A DNA stretch of 64,000 nucleotides. It comes from Diphasiastrum complanatum. Lineage: Eukaryota; Streptophyta; Lycopodiopsida; Lycopodiales; Lycopodiaceae. The stretch spans positions 1-64,000 of the forward strand of contig MU831869.1 of NCBI GenBank assembly GCA_029204225.1, given 5' to 3'. This document shows positions 51,862 to 63,990 of this stretch, in pieces (position 1 is the first letter of the stretch; each line of letters begins with the position of its first letter). A model generated the notes under the pieces. It saw nothing but the letters and a program-made list of their open reading frames with translations. It did no database searches and was not told where the DNA came from. The translations under genes were made by a program, and so were the position numbers.

Positions 51862-53074
51862 ATTATGCAATCCAAAAGGGCAGAAATGTTGCAGCCATAG
51901 AATTAAATGAGAGTTTATCAAGTTTTGTTAAGATGAGACTAGCTGGTATTCCAATTCTGCCTGATGAATTTCAAGAGATTGGTAAATTAGGCCCCTCTGA
52001 AGACAGTATTGCTCCATTTGTTAAGGAGCCTCAACCACCTGCTAGTGGTGCAGTGGATGATGAAGGAGAACTAGCTGAGGTGGTTGAGCAAAGATACAAT
52101 GCGATAGAAAAAATTGCACATTTTTTCTACAACTACAGTCTGACATTGGATGGTCAAACAAGGATATAGAAATATCAACAACGAGTTTTTCAGCAGACTA
52201 TTATGGAGCATCTTCACTCTTATTCTTTCGGTCAACTTATCAAAGATTCACCTTCTCATGCAGTTCGAGCTCGTCTTCTATCTTGTGCTGGTCCAGGTGC
52301 AAAGGCTTGGTTGGTTGCACGTCCAGTTCTTCCACTATTGAGACTCAATAATGACTTGTTTATAACTGCCCTTCAAACCAGATTGGGACTTCCACATCCA
52401 ATGTTAATTGGTATCTCTAAGTGTTCATGTGGGCATGTATTGGATTCCTTGGGTACTCATCTTATGCGTTGTCCATCAGGTGGAGAACGTATTGTTTCAC
52501 ATGATTTCATTCGTGATGCCCTGGCTGCTATTGCTCATGATAGTGGCTTTCATGTTGTTCGAGAATAGACACACATTTCACCAGGGCCTTCATCGCAATC
52601 TACCCGACGACGAGTTGACCTTGCTTTCTCGCGTGATGGAATTCGTACTCTAGGAGATGTTGTAATTGATGATCCCTCTCGTCAGGACCTTCTTCGTCGT
52701 TCTTCCACCACGCAAGGGGCCGCTGCATCTCAAGCAGCCCAAGAAAAAGAAAGAGATTATAATGATCGTGCACTCGGTGAAGATTTCATCCCCTTTGCCT
52801 TGGAAACTTATGGTTGTCTTCACAAGAATTCAATGATTTTTTATTTTTAGATGCGGAGCTTATGGTGAAACGCCAAGGACAAAGCATTAGTTTACCTTCT
52901 GTCATTATTTCTTTCTACCGCCAGTGTATTTCTATAGCATTACAATGTTCACAGGCGATTTCAATTCTTCGACGAGCTCAGTTTGTAGGAGCGGCTGCTT
53001 CAAAGCTTCCTGCATTACCTATTACTAGATCTATTTTAGTTAGTGATTTACATCAGGCAGTTGGTTTTGAGTAA
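51862..53074 (+). mobile_element. Non-LTR-type RT tail: CCHC knuckle plus restriction-like nuclease region
   Basis: One frame runs from 51862 to 52849 with two stops (52167-52169, 52566-52568), then shifts frame and ends at TGA-free stop TAA 53072-53074. Parts in order: a linker (AGIPILPDEFQEIGKLG), QQRVFQQTIMEHLHS, AVRARLLSCAGPGAKAWL, the Cys/His motif CSCGHVLDSLGTHLMRC, SHDFIRDALAAIA, then RRRVDLAFSRDG and GDVVIDDP, and finally FIPFALETYGC. The order CCHC, HD, E, VD...D matches the C-terminus of elements with a restriction-like endonuclease, such as R2. I also remember similar tails in plant genomes. The RT core itself is not here. A 3' untranslated part with AATAAAATC follows to about 53280. 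Confidence 0.7.
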
Positions 53075-53579
53075 TTAGTTTAATATTTAATTTCTGACTT
53101 AAATTGGGCAGTTGGTTTTAAGTAATTAGTTTTCTATTCTAAGTTTTACTTAGCTTTTAGGTAGCTTATTTCATTTCTGCCGTTCTACAGTATTTTATTT
53201 TAAATACTTTAATCTTTTTGTTTGATCATGGGTTTTCCCATCATTTTTAATAAAATCAGGGTTATTATTATATAGAAATAGCCAAACGTTTGTTGCTTTC
53301 CTGGACAGTTCGCAACGAGGAATCCTATGGAAAAAAATCATCTCTATTGGAGCATGTAGCAACTTTGAGTTCCACTTTGATTTTCATATAAACGGAGTGC
53401 ATTTTTTGGTCTGCACCTCTGATTTCCTTGTTAACAATGTAGGCAATGGAGAGATTCTTTACAACATTTATCGACCTAATTTTATTTCTTTTAAATTGCC
53501 TTTTCCAAATAAATAGAATCTGAGTAATGGAAAACAATAAAGTGTAAAACAATTCGACTTAGGTAGGAATATCAAGTAG

Positions 53580-55048
53580 CCAAAATTTGCATAATCAGCT
53601 GCCATTCACAGGTGTATCGAATCAAGTGCCATCAAGATGTTCCAACACCACAGCTCCATAAGATCAAATTTCCTTGACCCGATATGGGCCATCACCAGAA
53701 AACTTCAATTTACCTTTGATGAACTTGGTTTTAAGCATCAAAGCGATATCGCTTCCTCCAGTTCTTTTTTGTGTAATCGGCGATCATGCCATGCTTTGCA
53801 TCGTCCTTTCTCGGCTGCCAATGCATGAACTACCATTATACTTGTTTAGCAAAGCTTATGCAATGCTTTATGGCAAAGTTACAAGGATTTTGCCTCGTCC
53901 AATAGTTCAGTAGCTGCTATTTGCAATGATGGTACTAAAAATTCAATGGGCATGACAACATCTTTAACTTGTGCTCCCAATCCAATCTGCTTGCTTCAAC
54001 AGTTTTAGTCAAAACACTGCACAGAATTTTGTTAGAAGATTCGACTTGTCCATTGCCCTTCAGACAATATGGAGTACTAAATTGATGGATCATGAAAAGT
54101 TTTGCCAATAAGCATTTAATGGTTTCGTTGAAAAATGAGTTCCGCGATATGTGATGATCTCAACAGGGCATCCAAATTGAGCAATACTATTTTCATATAA
54201 AACTTTGGTTGTTTTGGCATCGGCTACCTGCATAACTCAAGCTCGGGCTTCGACCCATTTGGCCATATAATTTGTTGCAACAATGATGTATCGAGCCTGT
54301 GTTTCATGTGTTGCTAGATGTATAAGACCAACATAATCAAGTCCCCATTTTTCAAATGGTACTTGACCTAAAACTGGAATAATAGCTCGTAATGTTGTTT
54401 GGTCGGTCGACATGTACATTGACAAACATCACACGATTGTATAAACTTTTCAGTATTCTTATGAATGGATGGCCACCAGCAACTTGACTGCAAAATGTTA
54501 TAGACTGTAGTATTTGCTGCAAAATGACCTCCTCCCATTCCATCATGCGATAACATAATCAAATCTAACACTTCACAAGGCAAGATGCATCATCGAAGAA
54601 TGTCGTCAATACCTCTTCGATACAGATCCCCATCGATCAATTGATAAGGTTGAGCCTTTACAATTAGTCATCATTGTTGAACTTTTGTTAGTGATTCATT
54701 AGGTTGACCATGCATCATATATTCAACAATATTTGCTGCCCATTCAGATATTGCTTCAACATAGAATAGTGCGACATCCGGTAGTTCGTTATCCACTTCC
54801 GTGTTAACATGTGCTGATTGGATTCTGGAAACATGATCGGCAATGTAATGTTGTTTGTCCTTTCGAACCACAACACAAAAATCAAATTTTGTCAATAATA
54901 GTAACCATCTTGCAATGCGACCGTATTGCATATTTTGTTCACCAAGTATAATAAAGGTTGATGATCAGGATAAAATGCAAAATGTGTTGCCAACAAACAA
55001 TGATGATATTTCTTGATATAAAACACCATCGCCAAAGCATCATGTTCT
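53580..55048 (-). mobile_element. Ty3/gypsy remnant: RNase H to integrase
   Basis: Reading minus from 55048: a FAFYPDHQPLLYLVNK-like RNase H segment, then RIARWLLLLTKFDF and KQHYIADHVSRIQSA (end of RNase H), an integrase zinc region (HDGMGGGHFAANTT, SCDVCQ), the core start EKWGLDYVGLIHLA, and at 53640-53900 a decayed C-terminal integrase part (GDGPY-like). Many stops are present. Confidence 0.82.
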
Positions 55049-55049
55049 G

Positions 55050-55388
55050 TTGTGGCCTCGTTATAGAAATGATTTACAAGGGACTAATATTCCATGCAAG
55101 GTGCTACGACATTTTCAGGTAATTTCACGATTGCAACGAATGTTTCGTTGCAATTCCCTTGTAGAGCTTATGGATTGGCATGCGAATCATCATTCTTTAG
55201 ATGAGATGATGACAGTTCCCTCATATTCACCTACATGGAAACACATTGACAAACAATATCCAAGTTTTGCGGGTGATTCTAGAAATGTGAGGTTTGGGCT
55301 TGCAACAAATGGGGTGAATCCCTTTTTCGTGAAAGCAAGCACATGGCATGAAGCTTATTTTGCTCCTCTTTTGGCATGTGCACATTAG
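55050..55388 (+). mobile_element. CACTA (En/Spm) TNP2-like transposase fragment
   Basis: The open frame reads VLRHFQVISRLQRMFRC, LVELMDWHANHHS, TWKHIDKQYPSFAGDSRNVR and FGLATNGVNPF. This string of motifs is the hallmark of plant TNP2 transposases, just before the catalytic part. It starts abruptly at the gypsy junction and stops at 55388, so it is a fragment of about 110 residues. Confidence 0.87.
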
Positions 55389-55689
55389 CTTTTTACCCAA
55401 AAATGTGAAATTAACCAACCTAGGATTTATAGTTGTAAATACCTGTTAAGTGGTCACATTGGGAATCGCAATAGTAGGGCTCCTATTTTGCAAAAAGGTA
55501 ACAATGTTACAAGCTTCTGACCAATAAAAAAAAATTTCAAATTCATTTATTTCATCAGTGATTGCACACTTTCCACAATGGTATGATTATTTCTTTCTGG
55601 AACTATGTGGTATGTGTGCTTGAGTATATTTCTTGTTTATCTCATGCTCTTTGCAAAAATCTCCAAATTCACTTCTTTTGTACTCACCC
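55389..55689. other. No gene seen
   Basis: Spacer between transposon pieces, AT-rich, with no legible domain. Confidence 0.4.
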
Positions 55690-55911
55690 CCCTATCTAAC
55701 CTTAGAACTTTGGTATGTGCTTCAATCTAGTTTTATACCAAGGCTTTGAATTCCTTGAAGAAAGCCAATCATCAGATTTTTTATTCAAGAAGTAGATCCA
55801 TGTACTCCTAGAGCAATCATCTATGAAAGTCTTAAAATAATAGGCTCCACCCAACGACATGGTCTTCATTGGGTTGCACAAGTCACTATGAATGAATTCA
55901 ATTACCTTCAT
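55690..55911 (-). mobile_element. Copia integrase fragment
   Basis: Reads FIHSDLCNPMKTMSLGGAYY then FKTFIDDCSRSTWIYFLNKK. This is the start of a copia integrase core, with the first catalytic Asp contexts (HSDL, FIDD). It lies downstream (minus sense) of the RNase H end of the neighbouring element, so it is from another copy. Confidence 0.82.
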
Positions 55912-56199
55912 AGAAAGAGAACTTCAAGATACTTTCTCCATGATGGTATAGCTATTTATAATAGCCATAGTACCATTTGGCCACATGCCCTAAACTAGCC
56001 CTAAAATAGCAACTTTTGGGTATTTCACCAGAAACCAAGCTTTTAGTGATGCAATGTATCTATATTAGCCAATTACAATGGGTCCAAATCCGACCTCATC
56101 CATAAATCTACTTGCCAAAAATAGAAAAGACACTATTTAAGCCTTTATTGACATAAAAAGATTTATCTCTAAGTTGAAATTTCATATTGGCCTCAAAAT

Positions 56200-59100
56200 T
56201 GCCAAAATAACTCAGCTAAACTAGTTGAGTTTTTCACACTCCCTCTTCAACTAGTTTTGGCATAGATTTTGATAGTACTCCTAGAGATGTTCTATGCTTC
56301 ATAAACAAGTCCTTTCCCAATGCTTTGGTGAAGATATCAGCCAGACTCCCTTGAAAAGACGTGTTGAAGCTGCACTTCCTTTGCCATGACTTGTTCTCTC
56401 ACAAAATGATAAGCCACTTCAATATGCTTGCTCCTTGCATGAAAAACGGGATTTCTTGTCAAACTTTAGGCTGAAAGGTTATCACAAAAGAAGATTTGAC
56501 TCTTTTGAAAATCCAGCAAGTTAAGACTCATTACCATCCTTTTGATCCAAAGCATCTCCTTTGTGCATGAAATTAGGGCTTTGTACTCGGCCTCACTAGA
56601 TGATAATGAGATTGTTGCTTATTTCTTCGACATCCATGAGATAGCTTATCACCTATGAAAATTGCATGTGCACTTATGGATTTCCTGTACATTTGATCTC
56701 CAACAAAGTCCAAATCAGAAAATTCATACAAGTTAGGTGATGATCCTCTATAAACAATGCCAAAATCTATAGAACCCAAGATGTACCTCAATAATCTCTT
56801 TCCTAGCTTCTAATGCTCCATGCTGGGATCATACATAAATTTACTTAATCTACCAACACAATAGCTTAGATAAGGTCTTGTGATGGTTAGATATACATGA
56901 GCAAACCAAGTAGATTCCTATAGAGAATAATGTCCTTGAAGGATCTTTCATTACCTCTTATAGTGAGCCTTACATTTGACTCCATTGGTGTATCAATAGA
57001 TTTAGCATATACCATATGAAATATTTTTAGAATAGAATTAGAATACTTCTCTTGACAAATGAAAGTAGATTGAGAAGTTCGAATACCTCTATTCCCAAGA
57101 TATAATGCATAAGAACAATATCATGCACCTCAAACTCATTTTTGAGTGCCAACTTAATATCATCTATATCTCGATTGTTGCCTCCACTCGAAATGATATC
57201 ATCCACATAGATTAGAAGAATAGTAGCATCATTTCCAACGAATCTAAAATAAAGTGAATGATCATACTCACTCATTATGAAGTTTTGATTAACTTACAAA
57301 AGTGTTAAGCTTAACATACCAACCCCTTGGTGCTTGCTTAAGTCCATACAAACTCTTTTGTAGAAAACACACATAATTAGGCTTTCCATGTGAAATATAG
57401 CCCTTGAGTTGCACCATAAAAACCTCCTCGTCGAAATATCCATTAAAGAATATTAGCCTATGTCCAATTGCCATAGATTCCATCCATAAAAAGGTTTTGC
57501 AAGAGAAATAATGACTCGAATGCTTACCATCTTTGCCAGGGGTGCAAAGGTCTCATCATAGTCAATTCCATACTCTTGAGCATATCATTTTGCTGCCAAC
57601 CTTTCCTTGTACTTGTTGAGTGATCCATCTTGGTTTGTCTTCACTTTGAAGATCCACTTGCATCCAGTTGCCTTCTTATCTTTAGGAAGTTCCACCAATC
57701 TCAATGTATTGTTCTTCATAAGAGTTTGATACTCAAGATCCATTCCTTGGATCCACTCCTCTTTTTGCCTCGCTTCACCTACACATGTAGGTTCATCAAA
57801 AGAAGTTAGGAAAGCATAGTTTGTACCACCAACAACTTGCTTACCCTTTTCGAAATAAGTGAGCCTCAAAGGTTGTTGCCTTTGCCTCGAATTCCTCCTT
57901 AGCTTTTGACTTGAAGAAGGCTCTTCACCATCAACATCCAAAGTATCATCGACATCTTAGATCCAATAACCCCATCACCACTTGAAGAAGCCTTTGGAAT
58001 GTTTCCTTCGTAAAAAAATGACATCTCTTCCAATGACCACTTTCTTAGTTGAAGGAATATAAGCTTTCTAAGCCTTGCTCACATCACTATAACCAACAAA
58101 TATACCTTTCTTTGAAGTGTTGGATTATTCTACTATAGGATTGGTTCAGTCAATTAATCAATCCTTAATCTTCATCCACTTATTATCCAGTTTTGTAGTT
58201 TTGTTTGTGTTTCTACATAGTCTACAAAAATACTCAGGAATTGCTCAACAGGTGGCTCCGACATATCGGACATCATCTGACTTATCGACTTCCCCGACGA
58301 AAGTTGAAGACTTCGGCCATGTCGATGAAAGACAGTTATTGTTCCACTTGAACTGAAGCCAAAGATTTGCCCTAACTGTCTTTCAAGTAAACTTTCATGA
58401 AGTCCTAACTGGATGGATGTCAGCGCATTATGACTAACTGGTTATTGCTTTTTGTGGCCTAATCAACTGTCCTACTGGATACGCGTTATTCCTTACTATA
58501 AATAGCTAATTATCAAAGACTTTCAATAGCTCTAACTCAGTTTTCTAGCTTAGTTCTTTCAGAGTTCTATTAGAGTATTGTTATTCATGCTTACTGCTTA
58601 TCAACGGAAGTACATTAGACAGAGTGAGTCAGCTACTCATCGATAGTCTTGTGCTCTCATCCTCTGATTTGGACATGCTACTTATCAATCAATCTCCTTA
58701 TTTCGTTCAATATCATATCATAATGTATACATCTCTGTCATTATTTGTAACTGATACATCTCTTATTGTCTTGTCTGATATATTCAATACTTCATTGTTT
58801 GGCTATGAAATCACCTTAGTGCTAACAATTTCAAAGTTGGTTGCTAAAAGATTGAACATGACTTTTGTCATTATGTTTACCACCCTCTTTCCAACATGAA
58901 GATGGATCCTACTTTGTTCTATCATCAAGAGTAATGTTGATATAGCAAATGCATCCAAAAGTTTTGAAAAACTTGACACTCGGCCTCCTACCAAATAACA
59001 TCTCAAAAGGTGTCTTTCCATTCAATACCAAACTCGACCACCTATTGCATAGAAAATTTGCACACAACAAAGCTTCACCCCAAAAAGGTTTAGGAAGATT

Positions 59101-59826
59101 GGCACCTAGTCTCATTGCTTTGGCTCCTTCACATAAGGTTCTATTCTTCCTCTGGCCCACTTATTTTTGTTGTGCTGTTCTTGGACTTGTGAGCTCCCTC
59201 TTGATCCCAATTGCATCACAAATGCTTTGAACTTGGTATAAATGTACTCACCACCATTGTCACTCCTCAAGCACTTGATTTTGGTGTTGAATTGAACCTC
59301 CCTTGAAATCTTGAACTTGACAAAGACATCAAACACCTCATCTTTGCTCTTTAGTAGATACACCCAACAAAATATACTAAAATCATCAATAAATGTCACA
59401 TACATTTTAGCACCACCATAGCTAATTGTAGTAACTCCATGAATATCTAAATGTGTAAGTTGAAAAGGCTTACTTGATCTTGATGTAGATCTCTTGTAAG
59501 GTAACGTGACTTTGATAAAGCACATTGCTCACAAACATGATTCATGGTAGTTAGAGTCTAGGAAGACAAAAAATAACTTGTCTCTTTGCCATCACCTCCA
59601 ATGACTTGTAATTGAGATGCCCCAATCTCTTGTACCATACCTCTTGCATTGAAAATTTCTTCTTTGCCATACATCCAATTTGGTTAGTAACAACACAAGC
59701 ATCAAGTTTGAACAATTTACCTTGCGTCTTCCCTTTTGCAATCAATTCACCTTCCTTCTTGATCAAAGAGGCATCACCATCAAACTCCACCTTGAAACGT
59801 TTGTCAAGAATTTGACTCACATTAGG
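56200..59826 (-). mobile_element. Ty1/copia element, minus strand, truncated at both ends, split by a solo LTR
   Basis: Minus order: protease/pre-integrase (VWYKRLGHLNYKSLEVM at about 59630), integrase (THLDIHGVTTISYGGAKMYV, FIDDFSIFCWVYLLKSKDE, CLRSDNGGEY), PKPFWGEALLCANF and KTPFEMLFGRRPS to 58909. Then the insertion, then GIFVGYSDVSKA at about 58090. RT follows (KATGCKWIFKVKTNQDGSLN, then YVDDIISSGG near 57190) and RNase H (LLRYILGSIDFGIVYRG near 56770; HARSKHIEVAYHFVRE near 56410). Stops occur, but domains are in order. No LTR of its own was found. Confidence 0.88.
58118..58896 (+). mobile_element. Solo LTR with 5-bp target duplication
   Basis: A 779-bp insertion starts TGTTGGATTATTC and ends TTTCCAACA, with TGAAG on both sides (58113-58117 and 58897-58901). 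Removing the insertion and one TGAAG restores the reading frame of the host copia element across the site. TATA-like ACTATAAATAGC lies near 58494. TCGAC/GAC words fill 58255-58335. Ends and duplication size fit copia; the family is not otherwise known from this window. Confidence 0.92.
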
Positions 59827-60224
59827 GGAAATATGGGCTCAAAATGGGACCTTTAATAAATTTCACTTTAGAGAGAGGTTACGTAGAGAGAGTGCAAACC
59901 AGTAACTTCTGGTCGCCGTTTTTTGAGTATCCGGCCCTACCCGATGTTTAACTAGTATGGTTAACTTCAGACAATAGTTAGTCTAGCATGAGATGTAATA
60001 ACTTCTCTTCATGCTCGTTCCAAAATTCGGGACTAGAGCTTTAAGACTGAAAATCTTGGTGTGCTCAATGCAAAAACTGAAGTGGGAGAGGCAAAACTTT
60101 TGAAATTATTGTATGCTTATAGTGAAATATGAGGCGGGACGATTTTTCAATGCGACATAAACATTACAAAAGTAAGGAATGGTAGATCTATTCATATTGA
60201 TTTATTGTAGGTAGATTCATTTAC
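59827..60224. other. No gene seen
   Basis: Sequence between the copia element and the next gene-like fragment. No domain or repeat recognised. Confidence 0.4.
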
Positions 60225-61786
60225 ATGATTGTAGCTTTAACAATGGCAATGTTCCATTTGCATATTGCTCTTCCAATGGAATGCACTCCAACTATTAAGA
60301 AAAATGCGAAAGTTTTAGAGAATGTTGCAGCAATAGTTAGAGAATTGAGAATGAATAATCATATGAATATAGATTTGTGGGTGGATGGATCAATTTATCC
60401 TAATGATCCAGCTACCAATTTGTGTCCAGATTTTAAGTCCGTAACTCATCTTCTCAAATATGTATGTGAAGGAAATAGCAGATTACTTGGATATTGTCAA
60501 AGGTTGCGTGATATTGGAATGCATAGCATATCTTGTCTTAATCAACAATTGCAGTTTGCTAATCAACAATTGCAACATGCAAATCAACAACACTAGTGCT
60601 GAAAACAATGCACTCAAGAATGCTCTGTCAGAGTTGAATGCTACTGTCACTACTCTTCGGGGATCAAACCGAGGCTAGAATGCATGAAAAAGTTGCGATC
60701 CGAGAGTTTAAAATCTGTTGTTGATCTAAAAGTTATCAATAAGGCAATGATGAAGAGTAAAAGAAAGAGAGTACCGATGAAGAATATTGATGACTTATCT
60801 ACACATAGCGGCAATCAGAAAAAAAGAATTCGAGCATTCAAGTATGTTGTCATCTAAACTGTTTATTTGATTTGTATATGTCATTTAAGTTTGATTTGCA
60901 CTTGATAACATGGATTATTTATTTATTAAACATAATTTGAGTTTCATATGTTTGTTGCAGATCATGTTTGGTGGCAAAGAGCTATTTAACATATCGTTCA
61001 TGCATTGGATCATCTTTAAGTCATGTTTTACCAAGAAAGTCAGCAAAGGAAATGATAAAAAAATTCTCGGTTTGAAAAAATGAAAAATGAAATTGTAGAG
61101 ACTGTTTTGATTAAGGTTCAATCATACTTGGATGCGAATGTGATACAAGGTGCATGTGATGTATAAATGCAACTGTAAAAAAAGATCGTAGTGAATTTTT
61201 TGCTATCGATTCAACCAAGACATTAAGCATGGACTTTTCAGACACATTGGTATTGCCTCGTCATTGTGAACAAGTGTGCATGAATTTCATATTTTTTTTC
61301 TTTTTGTCAATTGTGATCAATGTTATATTAATCATCTACACTACTTTTTCATTACATCTATTTATTGTGAATTAAAATGTGAGCATAACAAATATCCAAT
61401 CCTAACATTGCTAAATGTGCAGGTATTTTTTCAACCAGATCGACTAAACAAAGATTGGTGGTATGTTGTTCAAATTAAGCCACGCTCAAGACATGTATTC
61501 GAAAATGCATATGTTGAGAATGAAATGGAAGATCTAAATTTGGACAACACAAGTATATTTGATGAAGATGTACATATACCTTCGAGTTTTATAAATATTG
61601 AAAACCCGAGAATTGATTCTCATGATTCCGACAACTCAGATGATGAAGAGGACAACAATGATTTTTTGCATGAGGACAATATTGAGAGAGGTTTTTGATT
61701 TCGATAGTGATGATGAAAATCATCTTAGTGGAGATGAGTTGCAAGATGTATTGGCTAATGAATTTGAATCTTGTGATGATAAATAA
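60225..61786 (+). pseudogene. CACTA-associated gene fragments (coiled-coil ORF and DUF4216-like segment)
   Basis: 60225-60596 is an open frame ending in a Gln/Asn-rich coiled-coil-like stretch (LNQQLQFANQQLQHANQQ), continuing in another frame as ALKNALSELNATVTTLRGSN. A splice-like TTTGTTGCAG precedes a segment at 60961-61130 with several frame breaks. At 61424-61695 an exon-like frame after TGTGCAG reads VFFQPDRLNKDWWYVVQIKP and then an acidic tail (NSDDEEDNND). That resembles the DUF4216 region carried by CACTA transposons. The whole is likely a decayed or spliced transposon gene; assignment of the first part is by proximity only. Confidence 0.5.
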
Positions 61787-62516
61787 AGTTTGTACATGTC
61801 ACAAATAATTTTTTCATAAAATGATCCATTGTGGTCAATATATATTGTTTTCAAATTAAAATTATTATATTTTTCTACGATGTTGCATTTCTAAAGTTTC
61901 ATTTCAAACGCGTCTCGCAATCACTTAGAATTAGAAAAATTTATCAATATTAATAGATGTGTGAACTAATTAAAATATATATGTGTTGATTATTTATATA
62001 TTATAATTAAAAAACATCTTCTTTGAGATAATAATACACATTGCCACAATATTGTTCGACTATTCATTGATCTTTGCAAACACACAAAGGTGTATAACAT
62101 TGCAATTTTTTTATCAACAAATTAGCTTAACAAGCTACCACACGGCTCTCAAATGTAATGTACTTAGTATCCTTTCACATGCATATTAAGCTCACGCTTA
62201 TATTTTTACCCATCAATACCCGATTGAAAAAATTGTCAAATTTTGATTAAAAAAATTTCTCAATATAGAAACACTCATAATGTCTATAAATACATAAGAT
62301 AGCATGTAATATTCAATTGATAGTAACTTTAATTCGTCAGAGCATAATAATTTGAGATAATGATCATTTAATTTTTAGTCCACATTTTATTATAAGTATA
62401 CACCTATTCAAAATATAAAAAAAAAACCTTATTTGCTTTTAAATTAATCATAAAGTTATTTTTTATTAACTTATTATTCATAATAGATTAAAAAAAAAAT
62501 TACAACAAACTAATTT
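61787..62516. other. AT-rich, no gene seen
   Basis: Very AT-rich DNA with no open frame and no clear repeat. Confidence 0.45.
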
Positions 62517-62602
62517 TGCCATGCGTGGCACTGCCACACGTGGCAAATTTCCAAAACAAAATTTTTTCTAAGTATTGTGTTTTAATATTGCCACGCGTGG
62601 CA
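62517..62602. repeat. Three 14-bp palindromes of the form TGCCAYRCGTGGCA
   Basis: TGCCATGCGTGGCA at 62517-62530, TGCCACACGTGGCA at 62532-62545 and TGCCACGCGTGGCA at 62589-62602. The third is a perfect palindrome and the second contains a CACGTG G-box core. They lie exactly at the border between AT-rich DNA and copia gag. Confidence 0.85.
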
Positions 62603-62605
62603 ATC

Positions 62606-63990
62606 AAGTGTTTTTATTGTGGCAAAAAGAGGCATGTTGTCTCAAAGTGCTACAAGAAGAAGAGAGATGAAGAAAAGCAAGAAGGAAGGCAAGTCAACTT
62701 CAGCAATCAAGAGGGAGATGGCTTCAAAGAGGAGGAGTCACTCATGGCACGCATGTGTACACCATCAATTCTATGGAGGGAGATCCTTGGTGGATTGATA
62801 GTGGGGTGAGCTCACATGTCATAAGGCAAAGGGAGTATTTCTCTTCATTTTCATCTTGTTCTAAGAAGTTTATTCATGTAGCAAACGGTGCTAAATGTGA
62901 GATTCTTGGAATAGAAACCATTCCTATTTGGCTTGAATCAAAGAGAAGAGCAAAACTTCAAAATGTCTTGTATGTTCCTTCAATATCTAGAAATTTGTTG
63001 AGTGTAAGTCGATTGATTGACAATGGATGTGATGTCAAGTTTGGTTGCAATGCTTGCTTTATCATCAAAAATGATAATGTCATTGCCAAAGGGATTAGAG
63101 ATGGTAGGCTTTACAAGCGTGATCTTTGTATGAGAGCTAATCACAATTTGGATGTGATGGAAGCCAAAGGAGAGTATATTTCTCAAGAGGAGAGATTGAA
63201 GCATCCAAATCTCAAATCCATGGATGTTGGCTTTGATGTTAATGTCAAGAATGATGTTTCAAGTGTGAATTAATGTGCTTCTAATGTTGGTGATGTCAAG
63301 GATCTTGCAAGGCTCAAGGAGGAGTCAAGTGAAGAAGATGGTGTGGAGTACCAATCTCCACACCTAGGCACATCAAGTGGATCATCAAGATCTAAGGAGG
63401 AGCCATCAAGGCTTGTTTTTGTAAGTGAGAATATGCAAATGGAATGCACTATCTCATCCACCTCTAACAGTTTCATGACTTCTTTGATAGTTGAATCAAG
63501 TTGCTTTAATGATCTGTCAAAATCCCAAAATAGACTTGAGATAATTCCACATGACTATGATGCTTTGATGAGATACAAAAATGTTATGGTTGATAGCATG
63601 CTATTAGTTCATGTGTGTAATGTCTATCTACTTGCTTTCGGACATTATGCAAGTAGGATTGGTCAAATCCTCAATTTGTTGGATGATGTTGTGTTTCATG
63701 TTTTGAGGCAAGTTGTAAACAAATTATGAGAATAAGTGAATCATCCTCCAAGGACACTCCATAATAAAGTATTTAGCCTCATTAGATTTCAGATTAGCAT
63801 GGTAATCAAGCATGAAGATATAATGCACAATCTTTGTTACTATAGCATGCATAGTCTTGCCAATCTTGCTATGACTAACCCTCAAGATCTTGGTAACATG
63901 ACGATAGATCCTTGTGATCCTTTTGAATAAAAAAGGACTCTCGATTTCATCATGGAGTTGTAGTTTTTTTCAAGGAGGGGGAGCTTTGGG
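62606..63990 (+). mobile_element. Copia gag knuckle, protease and pre-integrase, then unknown tail; runs to window edge
   Basis: A zinc knuckle CFYCGKKRHVVSKC lies at about 62609-62650. Then comes a protease-like WWIDSGVSSHVI (about 62790; DSG present) and pre-integrase (NVLYVPSISRNLLSVSRLID, then GRLYKRDLCM). After a stop at 63271 comes a Ser/Glu-rich linker (SGSSRSKEEPSRL) and a frame to 63727 with no recognised domain. A purine-rich CAAGGAGGGGGAGC near 63970 looks like a polypurine tract, which would make this an element without integrase or RT. The right boundary lies beyond the window. Confidence 0.75.
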
